Shown: positions 10,561 to 23,177 of the stretch, piece after piece | Position numbering within the stretch: the first letter of the stretch is position 1 | Layout: every line of letters begins with the position of its first letter | NCBI GenBank assembly: GCA_029204225.1 | Contig: CM055106.1 | Location: 41,928,368 to 41,992,367 of the forward strand | From: Diphasiastrum complanatum | Lineage: Eukaryota; Streptophyta; Lycopodiopsida; Lycopodiales; Lycopodiaceae | Length of the DNA stretch: 64,000 nt | Direction of reading: 5' to 3' | Position numbers and translations under genes: made by a program | The notes under the pieces: generated by a model | Told to the model about the DNA's origin: nothing | The model's database searches: none | What the model saw: the letters and a program-made list of their open reading frames with translations, nothing else

Positions 10561-12637
10561 ATACTAATAATGTAATGAGTGATGTGATCTTCTCCCCATG
10601 CTTTTGATATTGCATTAACAAACTTGACACAAGTCCTTTGGACAGCTTTCTTATCAATATCAGAGTATTTTTCTTTTCTTAAAATAACAATCATACTATC
10701 AAGCTTTTTCCATATATCAACTTTTAGTACTTTGGTTTTGTCGTCTTTCTCGAAGTCCTGAGTGGCAGCAATAATATCTGTCCAAACTGAGTGTTGAATA
10801 TTAGAAGCCTTACCAGTATTATTTGATAGAAAACGACGTGATTTTCTCCTCCTATGCTTGGCTTAGTTGGCATGTTCCCATTCTTTCCTGAAAGCTTTTC
10901 ATCTTTTTGAATTTTGACATGTCCTTTATGGAGTCCTGCTTTTGATCAAACATCTTGTAATCGAGAGATAGCTTCCTTTGCTAATGATGCTGGCTTAGTA
11001 TTCCAAGCAAAAACTATATGAAGATAAATGATCTTTTCTATTAATCTAACTTCTGCATGAAGAGTGCAAACATGCACATTTTTTAAGGGGATAGGCAGCA
11101 CAGGCTTCCAGTTTGGATCTGCATATTCTCTAGTAATTCATGTACTCCTAGTTACATCTTTTGCCATTTTCATGCAGTACAAACAAGGGTGTTTTGATGT
11201 AGCACCATGAGAGACATTATACATACATTTCAATGTTTTCAAATCACCTGCTAAGTGCCATTCAACATTGAAGTCTCCAACTCCTAGAACATTGAGAAAT
11301 TCTCCATCCATATGGTCCTTGATGATCCTAGGATAAGATGTCCTTGAGAATATCCATGATAATATATCATGATCCTCTTTCAGCACCTGTCCAAAGAATT
11401 AATCATACTTAGTTTACAATGTATTAATACTATTCAATGAATGTAATGTAATAATGAGGCTAGTTACCTGAAACGCTGCCAACCACCATATATCATTTTC
11501 TGATTGGACACTGAATTTGAAATCTTCTTGGTTCTCTGTTTGGGATAGAGCACCATTCATGAGAGTTATACTAACCCTTTCCATCTTCTGCCCTTTCACA
11601 ATTTCTGACTCGTCTAACTTAAGTACTATGATTATTTTGCCATTCACCTTTTCATAGGTTATATCATAGAATGTGACGATGTATCTCAGCAAGTAATTTA
11701 GATCAACAAATAAATTGTTTGATGAATAATAGAATATCGATCTTCCATCAGTTTCATACACCTCCTCAATATGAAATGGAGTTCCAGTGATCTTATGCAT
11801 ACCTATGTTTAATGTATCCCTCTCTTTCTTCAAGTGATATGTCCTAGGAATTGGGACTTTTCTAATTTGAACTTGCTTAAAAGCTTCTCTAATTAGTTTA
11901 AATATTGTTGCATATGCTTCCCTACTAATACCTGCAAAATCACAAGCACCCTGAACTATAGTCTTATCTAAAATATTTTGAATGTCCACCATCAAAGACT
12001 CTGCTATTTTACACTTTACATTTGAAATCCTATTGTTCATCATGGGACATTTCTTAAGTGATCCATACCTTCCTTGATATAAAATACAATCTTTTGGACA
12101 TGCATGATATTGCTTGTAGTCCATCCCGATGTTAGACAACATCTTTCGTGCCTCATGTCTTGTCTCAGGCATGACATTCCCTTCTGGGAGAATTTTGTTT
12201 TTCAATAAAAAAATTATCACTAGATGTTCAAATTGTAAATTTTGTTTCAAAGCAAAAATGACAAGTAGATGAAAAAAAATTTACTCAAATAATGATGTGA
12301 GGCTTTGGTCACTCCATCTATATTTGGTTTGAAGATTTAATAGAAGTAGAGAAGTCGCCAAACGAGATGTCTTTGCTCCAGGATACAATGCAGTTTTTGA
12401 TTCTTTTCGCAATTTCTTTTTTTCTTTAGACAAAAGTGCCTCCTCATCTTGTTCATTGTGTCTAGCTGCACTATTGTTCTTGTACATATCATCCAACATG
12501 TCTCCCATGACTTCAAATTCATCATTCATTGGAAGCTCATTTTCATAGTTAGAACTTGTTTGCGAAGAAGTAGATCTAGATGAGCTAGATTCAGATGCAT
12601 TACTCTCTTGATTAATGTGCTCATCAATTTCCATCAT
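10560..12637 (-). mobile_element. CACTA (En/Spm)-type transposase gene, decayed
   Basis: Minus-strand fragments lie in order from 12637 to about 10560. The N-terminal piece (12637-12281) has a serine-rich acidic start, then KTALYPGAKTS and LLNLQTKYRWSDQSLTSLFE. The next (12250-11414) gives ILPEGNVMPETRHEARKML and the strongly conserved YHACPKDCILYQGRY, hallmarks of Tnp2-like CACTA transposases. Downstream (11386-11138) are GDFNVEWHLAGDLKTLKCMY and HPCLYCMK, matching the later zinc-binding part of that family. The C-terminal piece (about 10694-10560) includes DKKAVQRTCVKFVNAISKAW. Stops and shifts between the pieces are partly introns, partly decay. The enzyme would cut and paste an element ending in CACTA repeats; I could not identify those ends. 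Confidence 0.75.
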
Positions 12638-12639
12638 CT

Positions 12640-13255
12640 CTTTTAAGCCTTGACGTAGACGACGAGGTAATTACTTTATATGAGGACCGTTGTATTGCAT
12701 TCGTCATCTACGTCGACCATTACGAGGATTATTGTCTCCAACTCTAAATAAGGATGAAGAATCCTATATACCAAAATAACAAGAAGTAGGTTGAAACAAT
12801 GCTTGATAAACATTTCCTCCCGATACTTGATAGATCTAAATGTTGCATATGAATATAAACTAACTCTTTGTTTAAAAAGTATGAACATACCAATGTATCT
12901 ATTAGACCATTTTTCTTGTCAACTTGTTAACTCAAAGAATTGCACACTTCTACATATTTACATATTTATGAATTTCACATTCATTAGCTTTCACTTATTA
13001 TCTTATGTAAACATCTAGGCAAATGACGAATAATGTTTGACGAATAATGCTCCTAACATTTGACATATTTAATGACACAAACCAAATACAATCAAGATGC
13101 ATGCATTATATATCTCTACATATCAACAAAATTTAAATCTTCACATTTGACTTATTGTCTTTTGCAAACATTTGGGTAGAGGACGGTTGAAACTATACTT
13201 GATGAACAATTCCTCCCCAAACTTGATAGATCTAGTGGCGCAGACCATTACATAA
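12640..13255. repeat. Repeated segments 5' of the CACTA transposase
   Basis: Two similar stretches, about 12789-12842 and 13183-13236, share the pattern ggttgaaac-at-cttgat-aaca-ttcctccc followed by cttgatagatcta. They lie in the same orientation some 390 bp apart. Repeats of this kind are common in the subterminal regions of CACTA elements. The rest is AT-rich, with a small duplication of tgacgaataatg near 13024-13048, and no gene. Confidence 0.5.
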
Positions 13256-14195
13256 GTGCCCTTTACATTCCTAGTAAAATATTCTTCTTTTCCATTGGTG
13301 CGTTCTTCAAAATATCACAATTTGTCAATAGATGGTGGCCAATGGAACTATTTATGTATGCAACAATGTTTTCATGCACATCTGGATGTCCATCAATGTA
13401 TGTACGATTTGCCCTTGAGATGTTGTCTCCTTGCATGCGTTGCTCCTCTAAAGAACAAGCATTTGAATTCAAGCCATATACTTGCATCCTCCATTGGTGA
13501 CGACACAAAGCATGCCAATCACCCCAATTGTATTGACGTCTTGCATATGGCATCAATGTCACAACACTATTTAGAGGGACCTCAATGCAACTCAATGTAA
13601 AAAGGCCCAACCAGCCTCAGGAAAGTGTTCACTAGGCATGATCATGTACATTCGACCCCAATACGTAAATGGTGTTCCATTTAATGGTAATGGTGATTGG
13701 AGTGGCCAACACGAATATCCACTTCTAATGAAAGTTTTTACTAATGGTTGCAAGTTAGGTGGAAGAGGAAGGTCAGACAAAGGACCTAGAATGTCTTTTG
13801 ACACATCAACAGTGCGTAGTAATTTGCAATTATCTTTCAAACTAGTCATAACGTCCAAGACATGTTCTCTTTTTTAAAAGGGTGGTCAAGTTTGTGGAAT
13901 CCACATGAAGTATCGTGGAAGACTCATGTGCAACATGTAGGATAGGTGTGGTTGGGTGGTAAGAACGTTCTAGAGATTTTGAGACATGGATTGAATCACA
14001 AGGCATTGATGAACTAATTATATCATACAAGGGGTCATCATTAACAAGAGCATCATCTAACGCCAATGATGATCCAAAATCAATATTCATGTGATTTATC
14101 CTATCAATAATATTCTCGATCTCTCTTGCAACTCTTTTCCTTGAAACCAGCTTATGTTTCTTCTTCTGCAAAAGTTGAAAATGTTAGATGTATCA

Positions 14196-14335
<140 letters not shown>

Positions 14336-14665
14336 CATAAAACATAAATTAATATATAACACAAACCGTAAATCAGTAGCATGAAAGACACACACGCACA
14401 TACACAAACACCACACGGACACACACACCCACCCACACCCACCCTAAACACACATGAAGAGAAAAACAGAGAGAACATTATAGAGTGCTAATCAAAACTC
14501 CCAAACCACACGACTATATCCTACTCCAGAATGTTACCACATGCTCCCTCCCTTCGGCATTTGAGCTTTTTTCTGGAACTCATCTTCCAACAAAAAGCAT
14601 TTGAACCACACCTTTAACGAAAGAAAACAAGGGCTACACACCTTCCTAGAATTGGGAGTGTTGGT

Positions 14666-14668
<3 letters not shown>

Positions 14669-14759
<91 letters not shown>
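14669..14759. repeat. (CT)n microsatellite
   Basis: An uninterrupted CT tract of about 91 bp, same orientation as the tract 340 bp to its left. Confidence 0.98.
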
Positions 14760-14763
<4 letters not shown>

Positions 14764-15301
14764 GACAAAATAGTCTTTGTACATTTAGTGCATTTGCAAC
14801 CTTCATTTGTGATGGAGTGGTGTCTTGGCTTTCCAAAGAGCAATATACTATATCACAATCCTCAACCAAATTGGAGTACATCACTACTATTACAAATAAA
14901 AAAATTATGACATAAATCAATATACATACATGTGAAGGATCAATAGGCAGTCTTGATTGATGGAAGAGCTTGAAGATGAACCAGTCAATAGTTGTTCATT
15001 GTACTTTAGTCTTGCTTGCTCCTTTTTTCTGTGATAGAGCTCAATTTTTTTTTCTTTCTCTAAATCACGTAGAGGTACGATAATTTTCCTAGAATTCATA
15101 ATTCCAATCAAATGTCATTGTAAGAATAAATTTGCAAGAAATTAGACACTCATATTCAAATAACAAATAAAGTGCAATTGATGTCAATATCAATAACAAT
15201 ATATACCTGCTATTGCGATCATGAGATAAATCGCTATCTAATGATGATGACATCGTCGATGACATATACACACTGTAGCCAGCTACTCTATACCACATCA
15301 T

Positions 15302-16620
15302 AAGTAATCATTATGAGACCATATGTACTAAACAAATATAATAAAATTTGTTAAAGACATGCCAACATCTAATCCATGTATATTCTAGTTATGCTCATGT
15401 AAATCTAATATTCTAGTAACATTGTTATAAAAAAAATTGCTTGGGTGGGGCAACACATAATGAGCAATCAAAATGAGATTCATACTGACAAATGCTAGAC
15501 ATCAGTAGATAGTGCGCGCAGGCCTATCTCAACTAATTTAAAGACCACATAGCAGTCAATGTTCGAAGCTTTCAGTTTGAACTCTTGTCCAAGATGAGTG
15601 ATGATCTCACTCAATCTTTCTTTCAAGATGGAATGATTAAAATTAAACAATCAGTCATATACTCAATTGATTCATTGCCCACTCAATCACTGATTTGATT
15701 AATTATTACTTGGCTCGAGTTAGTTAGGGATAAATCTCTTTGGATTGGCCTAGTGTGCCATGGTATCTCATGACGAGCAATATGCATTCGCCCTTTCTAT
15801 CTATGGTTGCTTTGTATGCAAGATGATGTTCCTCGAATCGAAAAGAAAAGACGAGCAATTGGACAATGTCAATCAATCATATACTAGATAGCACACCATT
15901 GATCAACATCTTTATTACAATGCCAAATGATATTTCAACTAATTACTATGATTTCATATAAGGTTATATAGGTCACACACCAACAATTAAAAAGATATAT
16001 CATATAGGTCACATATCACTAAGGTCCTCGATATAACATAAATGCTTTTGATCATGAATCTAAATGATCCCATGCAACCATTTAAGAGGCCACATGACAA
16101 AAGCAAATTTTTTCTATTTGGCCATATAATTATGTCATCAAATTATATCAAATCTATGACACCTAGATTATTAATAAACTAAATGTTTTATGACATCACC
16201 GATTTGACATAATATTATGTCATAAAATCTTAAAAAACTTGTCAAATTACTTGTTTAATAATAATATGTACTATTTTTTATCTCATAATTTTGTCTTGTA
16301 TGTCAAATCTCAAGAAAAATAAAATTTATAACAATATAAAACTAGTTTTAACAATTAAATACTACCATAATGATCTTTGAATTGATTTTTTATGTTCCAT
16401 CATATTAAAAAATATATTTGATGTAAAATCCTACAATAAAATATTCTCATAAAATCTAGAAAAGATTATGAGAATATTGAATGACATTTAAAGCATGCAA
16501 GCCCATGTGGGAGACCCTCTCACGTGTGAAGAGAGGGAAAAAAAAAACTGCGTGGAACATCCATGTGTGGATATCACGTGGATAACTACTGCGTGGATAA
16601 TCCACGCGAAACTTAAATGC
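15302..16620. other. Gene-free AT-rich stretch with a GC-richer palindromic end
   Basis: No gene seen. The last 110 bp contain several cacgtg and gtggat motifs: ctcacgtgtgaag near 16520, atcacgtggataac near 16573, and the perfect palindrome gcgtggataatccacgc near 16592-16608. This may be a promoter for the coding-like stretch that follows on the plus strand. Confidence 0.4.
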
Positions 16621-16639
16621 CAATAAAACAACATTTCCG

Positions 16640-17135
16640 TGAGCATTCTTGTTCCGCTTCTTTTGCTTTCAAGTTTTATAGGTTTTCCTAATCTAGTGTT
16701 TAGTGCTCTTGCTTGCTATTGCTCTTCCAAGCTCTATAGATCTTGCTTGCTTGCTTTTGGTTGCTCTTCCTTGCTAGTGATCTTGCTCTTGCTATTGTTT
16801 GCTCTATTGATCTTGCTTGTTCTTGCTTACTATTGATCTATTGCCTTCTTGTCATTGCTTACTCTTCTAATCTAACAGTCTTCACTAGTCTTTCACTCCC
16901 ATTCTCCACTACTTTCTAACTTTTAAAGTTTTTCTTTGATACAGCGTCTTCAAGTGGTAGGTCAAGTGGAAGGTCAAGTGGGAGACCATCTAGGAGAAGA
17001 GCTCGTGAGGAGCCCGAATAATATAATCAAGAGTGGTTTGAGAATCTATCTCCTCAACAAAGAGATAGAATCAAAAATCTTGTGTAATCTTCTTCGGGTG
17101 AATTATCCGAGAGAAGAGCTTCCGAAGATGCCCTG
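16640..17135 (+). pseudogene. Broken RS-rich ORF cut by an LTR
   Basis: After a run of degenerate cttgcttg and ctattg repeats (16680-16860), an acceptor-like tttgatacag at about 16943 precedes a frame reading ASSSGRSSGRSSGRPSRRRA, then EEPE, a TAA, YNQEWFENLSPQQRDRIKNL, another TAA and SSSGELSERRASEDAL. Composition suggests a low-complexity, basic N-terminal region followed by a helical domain, as in many transposon or gag proteins. The frame stops where the LTR copy begins near 17136. No family recognised. Confidence 0.35.
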
Positions 17136-17640
17136 TTATGGCCATATTCGGTTAAGGACCTGGAATAGTCCTAATATGGTAGACCGGCCCTCCAATGTTC
17201 GAGATTATTTGTCATGCCTAGATTTTATTCTACATCGAGGCCTGTTGGTGACCAATGACCTTGAGAGGACCCAGACACTCTAATTGAGACATATAGAGCA
17301 GTGCATATATGTGTGACTGATATAGGCAGGAGGTATGCATGAAGAGATGTGACCTTTTTATAGTTGACCAGCATGGGGATTGCATGTACTCATGCACCAG
17401 ATCCTACTCTTTATATATTGAGGTAGTGATTATTCCATCGACGACTTTGGTCTAGGTTACCAATGAGTTCTTCTCTTCTTGCTCTCACATTGGCATAGCT
17501 TGGGGGCTAGAGCCAAGAGGATTCTCCAAGAGGGATCTAGGTTTGGTTGGGTGGTTTTGCTTCACAGTCTCTCTTGTGTTTTCCTATCCTCATCTTAGGG
17601 GATTGTCCCTAGTGGTCATTAGAGCCCGACTAAGATGCAG
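17136..17640 (+). repeat. Copia-type LTR copy A (forward) with a degraded primer site
   Basis: About 480 bp that match 21920-22410 in reverse complement with roughly 85-90% identity by eye, for example around ttgaggtagtgattattc and tttggtctaggttacc. It ends with ggggattgtccctagtggtc, followed by attagagcccg, a shortened form of the primer site seen beside copy B. TATA-like sequence lies in ctctttatatattg. It is probably a solo or truncated LTR; no coding region follows in the correct orientation. Confidence 0.7.
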
Positions 17641-18875
17641 TTTTTGGATGGGATGGAGAGAAATTCTACATCAAATCGGAATTGGGACGCACTTGGATTC
17701 ACATCTTGGATAAAGTGCTATTTTTTCAAGGGAAATTGGGTTTGGATTCACTAATTCTTGTGTTGAAGCATGTTTTTCAAACTTGGTGGTAGAGTGCTCT
17801 TCTCCTGGTTTGATTTTTTAAAGATGTTGTGGATTAGTGTGGAATTCATTCTTATTGTTTCTGAGTCCTTGAAAAAATTTCCATTTGAATTAGAATGATC
17901 TGCATGAGTAGATCCACTTTTATGTCTAAATTTTTCTTTTGGACTAAGCAATTTGCATGAATCCATAATGTTTTTGAGCAGATTGGATTCAGATTTGTAG
18001 TAGAATGTTTGTTGATAGATTGATGAAGAATCTATATATCCTGTGTAAATAAACTGATTGCTACTGGAAATCTTGAAATTTTTTGTTGCATGTGAGGATT
18101 TAAGGTTTTATATGACTAATCCTCTTGTATTTCATGCAAACTGAAAACAAGACATGGATTCGGAAATTGAAGATTCTCTAGAAAAACAGATTAGGATCTG
18201 GAAAAAGTGTTGCATGCAGTTGAGACCCTGTGAAACCTTTTCTGGTTTGTGATTGCTGACGATGTAAAGAGTTTAGAACTGTAAAATGTACAATAACTCT
18301 TTCTTTTTTCTTTGGTTCATTGATATGGGTTTTTAAACCTCTGAAAAATTTGATTTTTAAAGAGGTTGACATCTGCTCAGTGCAAAGAGAGGCTGGTGAA
18401 GGTCACAATACTATTAGCAGACTTGCTAGGAAGAGGAAGGTAGCCTTGTGCTTTGAACCCTGTGTAAACAAGTCTGGAATCCTCCTTTTAAAATTGTTCT
18501 GAACCATTCAAGAATTTCAGCCGTTAATAATGTTAGTTTGCTGAGGACTTCTTTGGAAGCTATATCCAATTTGTTGGATAACTTGCAGTAGACACAAACA
18601 TGTAGTTGCTGTTGTAGATGATGCTTTGAACATTTAAAGGCCTGCATGTTAGAATCTAGTTCATTACCTTTGTATTTGAAGCCCATTTGCCAAGAAGATG
18701 GAAGGCGAGTTGATCTGTCAAGGGCATCAATCCTTTTAGCCTTGAAATAAACTTATCTTATTTTAGAGATCGTTGATGTTGATATCACATGATTGTGTAG
18801 AACCGCATGTTATGCATCCTGATTGGCAACTGGGGCATCGAGAGGTGAGGTAATCTGATTCCTGGAGCAGGAGGA
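17641..18875. other. Gene-free stretch after LTR copy A
   Basis: No convincing coding region on either strand. It may be the non-coding leader of the element whose LTR lies just upstream, but it does not visibly match the internal region next to copy B. Confidence 0.4.
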
Positions 18876-18995
18876 TGTGGATGACAGATTGTTTGAAGTC
18901 ATCGGAGCAGGGACGGTGAAGCTAATCCGCAGCAGAAATGCATGGAATGTTTTTTTAGAGCTGCTGAGAATCGAGGAGGTGTGTCATCCCCACCT

Positions 18996-19115
<120 letters not shown>

Positions 19116-19237
19116 ATGGAGCCTACCTTCCCTTGATTGCTGGCGGTGGCTGTACCTAAGGGCTGATCTCCCTTTCCTCTTACAAAACCTTTTAGGGCTT
19201 TTGAATACGGGTCTAGGCTTTTCCTTGTGCATGCATC

Positions 19238-20391
19238 AGGGCCCTTTTTGAACTCAAAAAGGGCCTCTTCCTTGCCTAAACATGTATGATAATCTGGATT
19301 AATTAACTTGCTAATAGTCCTATGTGGCAGTTCACCTTGGGTTTAGCTTGTGTTAAAACCTAGTCACATAGGTTGCACTTGAACCTAGTATATTAAATAA
19401 AGAAATAATTAAATTCAATGCTTGTAAAAATATAGATTTATTTTTGAATTTGTGGGGGGCTGAAATTTTTTTTGCACTTCATTGGTCTTCTTTTGAACTT
19501 TATTTTTGGTATAAAATACATTGCAAATTTTTTTATTCTTCAATTGGAAGTTTAAGGAAAGGGGGGGGGGATCTACACGTTAACACATTATAAAAAAAAA
19601 AAGTTTGAAAATGAAAAGGGGAGGGGGTACACCCTCCCCCCACCCCACTCCCCTGCACGGCCCTGCCCGCCCCTCCCTCACCACGCTCCCCCTGCACGGC
19701 CGTCGTGCAAGGCTGTTGATTCTCTCAAGGTACACCCCGGGCCGCTGGCCTGGTTCGCCTCCCAACCACCCATAAAGGTACAACAGGTGGTGGTCTGGGT
19801 GGTTGGGAGCTACGCAGGGAGCGTGGGCTGCTATGGGTGGTGGGCGACGAACCGGGCCAGTGGATGAAAGTGTGGCTGCGAGCAACAACAGGGTGGCCGT
19901 GCAGGTGAGCAGGGTGAGGGCTGTGCAGGGGAGCGGGGTGAAGGGGGTGGGGAGGCTATACCCCCTTCCCATTTCATTTTCAATTTTTCTTTTTAGTACA
20001 AGGTGTTAAACCCCCACCCCAACCCCCAACCCCCCACCCCCCACTGAAACTTTCAAATGAAGAATAAAAAAAATTGCAACTTATTTTATACCAAAGTAAA
20101 GCTCAAAGGAAGACCAATGAAGTGCAAAAAACATTTCGGCCCTTCACAAATTCAAAATTTGAATTTGGGTCTTGCTTATGAGTGTGACATTGTTATTAAT
20201 AAGGGGCTAGGGGAGTATAGTTAGAGTGTGCTTAGTGGTGAGGTAGATTTTGGAGATCTCATCTAGTCTATTGAATGTCCCATGTCATATGGACCATTCC
20301 ATCTCAATTGTCACTCTTTATTGGTACATATGTCATCATTAACACTAATTATAATTACTGAAGAGGCCCTTTTGAGTCCAAAAAAGGCCCT
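19238..20391. mobile_element. Foldback element with nested inverted arms
   Basis: The outer ends are inverted copies of a 32-bp sequence built on gggcc-tttttg-actcaaaa-gggcctcttc (19238-19270 and 20360-20391). Inside, the left arm (about 19445-19772) and right arm (about 19796-20160) are long inverted repeats: an AT-rich outer part around tgcacttcattggtctt, then a GC-rich inner part ending in ctcccaaccaccca against tgggtggttgggag. Only about 25 bp separate the arms. No transposase frame is present, so it would move, if at all, with another element's enzyme. No clean target-site duplication was found. Confidence 0.75.
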
Positions 20392-20789
20392 AATGAGTTT
20401 CACTTATATCTAATAGATAGAAAACTAGCACACAATTCAACCTATTTTGCATCTGATTGGCAAGAGCTTTTGAACACCACAATAAAACTAGAAATAATTG
20501 ATCTTCACATCCTGTCACACACGTGGAAAGTATAGTACTTTGTTCAGATTCAAATCTATTCATTAGACACAAAAAATATCACATTCATCATTCATCAATT
20601 TCTCATTAAAGAGCAAACTTGCCAAAATCACCATCTCTTGATAATCTCTCAAAGTATGTACAAAATGAGCTCTCAATCCATATCAAATCCTTCAAGAAGA
20701 TCCTTAACCGCATTATCCAATAATCCAGAGATCTAAAAACTCTATCTGGAGTTCCAATACCAGATATGCACATATCTATTCCACCAAGT
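20392..20789. other. Gene-free spacer
   Basis: No gene, RNA or repeat boundary recognised between the foldback element and the start of the dispersed repeat. Confidence 0.4.
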
Positions 20790-21900
20790 ACTAGAGTACT
20801 CCCATATTTGTTCCTAATGGATTCCAATAATCCAATAACAAAATTGTGATTTAACAAGAATCTGCACATGGCTTTACCGTCACATAAACAACCCATCCGG
20901 TTGGTACTAGCATTCCTAAATTCCTACCATCTAAGAGTTCTAACTCTTAGGAATAAAGCTCTTCACAGTACAAATGTAAACCAAGTGTCATTCTCGTTCC
21001 ATGTCACAATTTCCAATAACAAGTAGGGTCAATTCATGGTCCTATATATATTAAAAATAAATTCAAGTACTTAAATATTTCAAATAAACTGGTGCTATGC
21101 AATTTTCTTATAGGGATTATTTTCCAATTCAAATTACATAACACAATCACATTTACCTACATAAGTGTGACATTTTCTTCCTCCCTTAGATTTTTCAGTC
21201 ACCTAAAAAAAGTCATTAGCAAAGGCACCGAAAACTACTTTGACACAAGTAAATGCTAGGTTGCTATCATTTTGACCACGCTATCTTAAGTATTACTCTA
21301 TTAAAGTTGCCTGAAACTAATAGAAAATCAATAAAATTTGGATCCGAGTACTTTGTACAATATTCGATACACCTATTTTTTAATCGAATCTAGAGCTACC
21401 TCTCAAAAATTACGACCTTATTCCATTTGTTCACTTTAACAAGTATTTGAAAAGCTTTAGTTTGCCCAATCTTAACGATCAAAATCATTTGAGATAAGCC
21501 TATCGGTGCAACACCGAAGTTGAAAAGGAAGAACCCTAAAAATATCATTTAACTCAATTTATTGGGAGTAATCTTACTCCAAAGTTAAATCGATAAAAAG
21601 CACAGTACCAGGCACCCAAAATCTCCACTAACTGGGTACTTGCCTGGAGAACCAACCCACTACCATTATTTTGTCAAGATCGGTTCAATAAAATTTTAAT
21701 CGATTACTACAGCTTGACACAAAAACAACGGTATTAAGTTCTCAAAAAGCTAGGCTTACAAGTAATTGTCAAGTTGATAAGGACTTTATAGCTTTGACAC
21801 TCATGCCCAAAGAAACCGAAATATCTCTCACTAGGAGCTAGTAACTCAAATTTTCTGAGCCTCCAAAATCACTTTTGGGAACTATTTTTGAAGTCACTAC
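20790..21900 (-). repeat. Dispersed non-coding repeat, copy 1 (internal region of an LTR element)
   Basis: About 1.1 kb matching 60340-61266 in reverse complement over its whole length, with several shared landmarks: the aagtaaatgctaggtt block near 21240, the cagtaccaggcac block near 21604 and the tttgtcaagatcggtt block near 21672. It directly follows, on the minus strand, a primer-site-like ttggtatcaaagcttgac at the inner edge of LTR copy B. It is therefore the leader or non-coding interior of that retroelement. No gag or pol frame survives. Confidence 0.7.
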
Positions 21901-22410
21901 ATGTCAAGCTTTGATACCAATGTAAAGACCACTAGGGACAATCCCCTAAGATGAGGATAGGAAAACACAAGAGAGACTGTGGAGCAAAACCACCCAACCA
22001 TCACCTAGATCCCTCCTGGAGAATCCTCTTGGATCTAGCCCCCAAGCCATGCCATGTGATAGCAAGAGGAGAAGAGCTCTACTGGTAACCTAGACCAAAG
22101 TCATCGACAGAATAATCACTACCTCAATATATAGAGAGTAGGATCCTGTGCATGAGCACATGCAATTCCCATGCAGGTCAACTATAAATAGATCATAGCT
22201 CATCATGCATATCTCCTGCCTATATCAGTCACATGTACATGAAATACTCCATATGGCTCAATTAGAGTGTCTGGGTCTTCTCAACGTTATTAGTCACCAG
22301 CAGGCCTCGATGTGGAATAAAATCTAGGCGTGACCAATAATCTCGAACACTGGAGGGCTGGTCTACCATATTAGGACTATTCCATGTCCTCAACTGAATA
22401 TGGCCGTAAC
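21901..22410 (-). repeat. Copia-type LTR copy B (reverse) with primer-binding site
   Basis: Reverse complement of the LTR at 17136-17640. On the minus strand it ends in ccctagtggtctttac and is followed by attggtatcaaagc, close to the plant Copia primer site, so this is a 5' LTR reading toward lower coordinates. It abuts a forward-oriented Copia pol fragment at 22424, which shows that at least two insertion events met here. Confidence 0.7.
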
Positions 22411-22423
22411 TCTACACCTAGGG

Positions 22424-22900
22424 AAACTCATTGGAAGGCCGCAAAGAGAATTTTTTGTTATATTAAGGGAACACCCACCCATGGATTGTTGTATGAGAAA
22501 CAACAAGCTTCATCAGTTTAACAGAGATTCTTAGATTCAGATTGGGCATGGTGCATAGATGATAGATCTACCACTAGTTACATTTTTTATTTTGGCATTG
22601 GTGTACTTTCTTGGTCTAGCAAGAAACAAGAAACAATTGCTCTTTGTATGATAGAAGTAGAATACAAAGCCCTATGCGCAACTAAGCAGGAGGCAGTTTG
22701 GCTAAGAAGGATGATGAAAAAATTGGCATCATCTAGAGTAAGCCTACAATGAGCAGGTCTAATAGCTAGAGTGCTATTTAGCTAGCTAAAAACCTTGTAT
22801 TTCATGCATTGTACACCAAACATATAAAAATCAAGTATCATTTCAATAGAAAAAACTTACTAAAGAGAAACTCTTCGTATGTAAAATAAACTAGGGCTGA
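22424..22900 (+). pseudogene. Copia pol C-terminus (RNase H domain) remnant
   Basis: The plus-strand frame reads HWKAAKRIFCYIKGTPTHGL, LLYEKQQASS, then shifts through DRSTTSY, SWSSKKQETIA, EVEYKALCATKQEAVWLRRM, AIQLAKNLVFHA and HTKHIKIKYHF-like words. This is the ordered motif series of Ty1/Copia RNase H. Several in-frame stops are present. A purine-rich ggctgaagggagag tract at about 22891-22904 fits a polypurine tract, with an LTR beginning tgataaatttgg after it. Confidence 0.8.
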
Positions 22901-22904
22901 AGGG

Positions 22905-23170
22905 AGAGTGATAAATTTGGTAAGCCTAGTTAAATTTTCAAATTTATGTACATTTTTGGTTTTAGTAGTTTTTAGTTTTTCGCTTATAAGATAGTGTGTG
23001 TGCCTTGTTTATGACACATAGCTACTAAGTGGGGACATGCACCCCGTAACGGGGACCGCTTTACCATGCAGTGGTAGCCCTAGAAAAGCCCAATGTCTAT
23101 GTATCTACCTTTTTCGCTCTTTGTGATATATACAATTCTTGAGAGTTGTTTGGGTGGTGGTGCATTATTT
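22905..23170 (+). repeat. Probable 3' LTR of the Copia fragment
   Basis: Begins tgataaatttgg directly after the polypurine tract. Length and right edge are uncertain, and I found no second copy in the window to confirm it. Confidence 0.4.
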
Positions 23171-23177
23171 TCTTCTG

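Noticed and set aside
15481-15580. tRNA-like box B near agtcaatgttcgaagct
   Set aside because: No matching box A and several mismatches; no fold of a tRNA.
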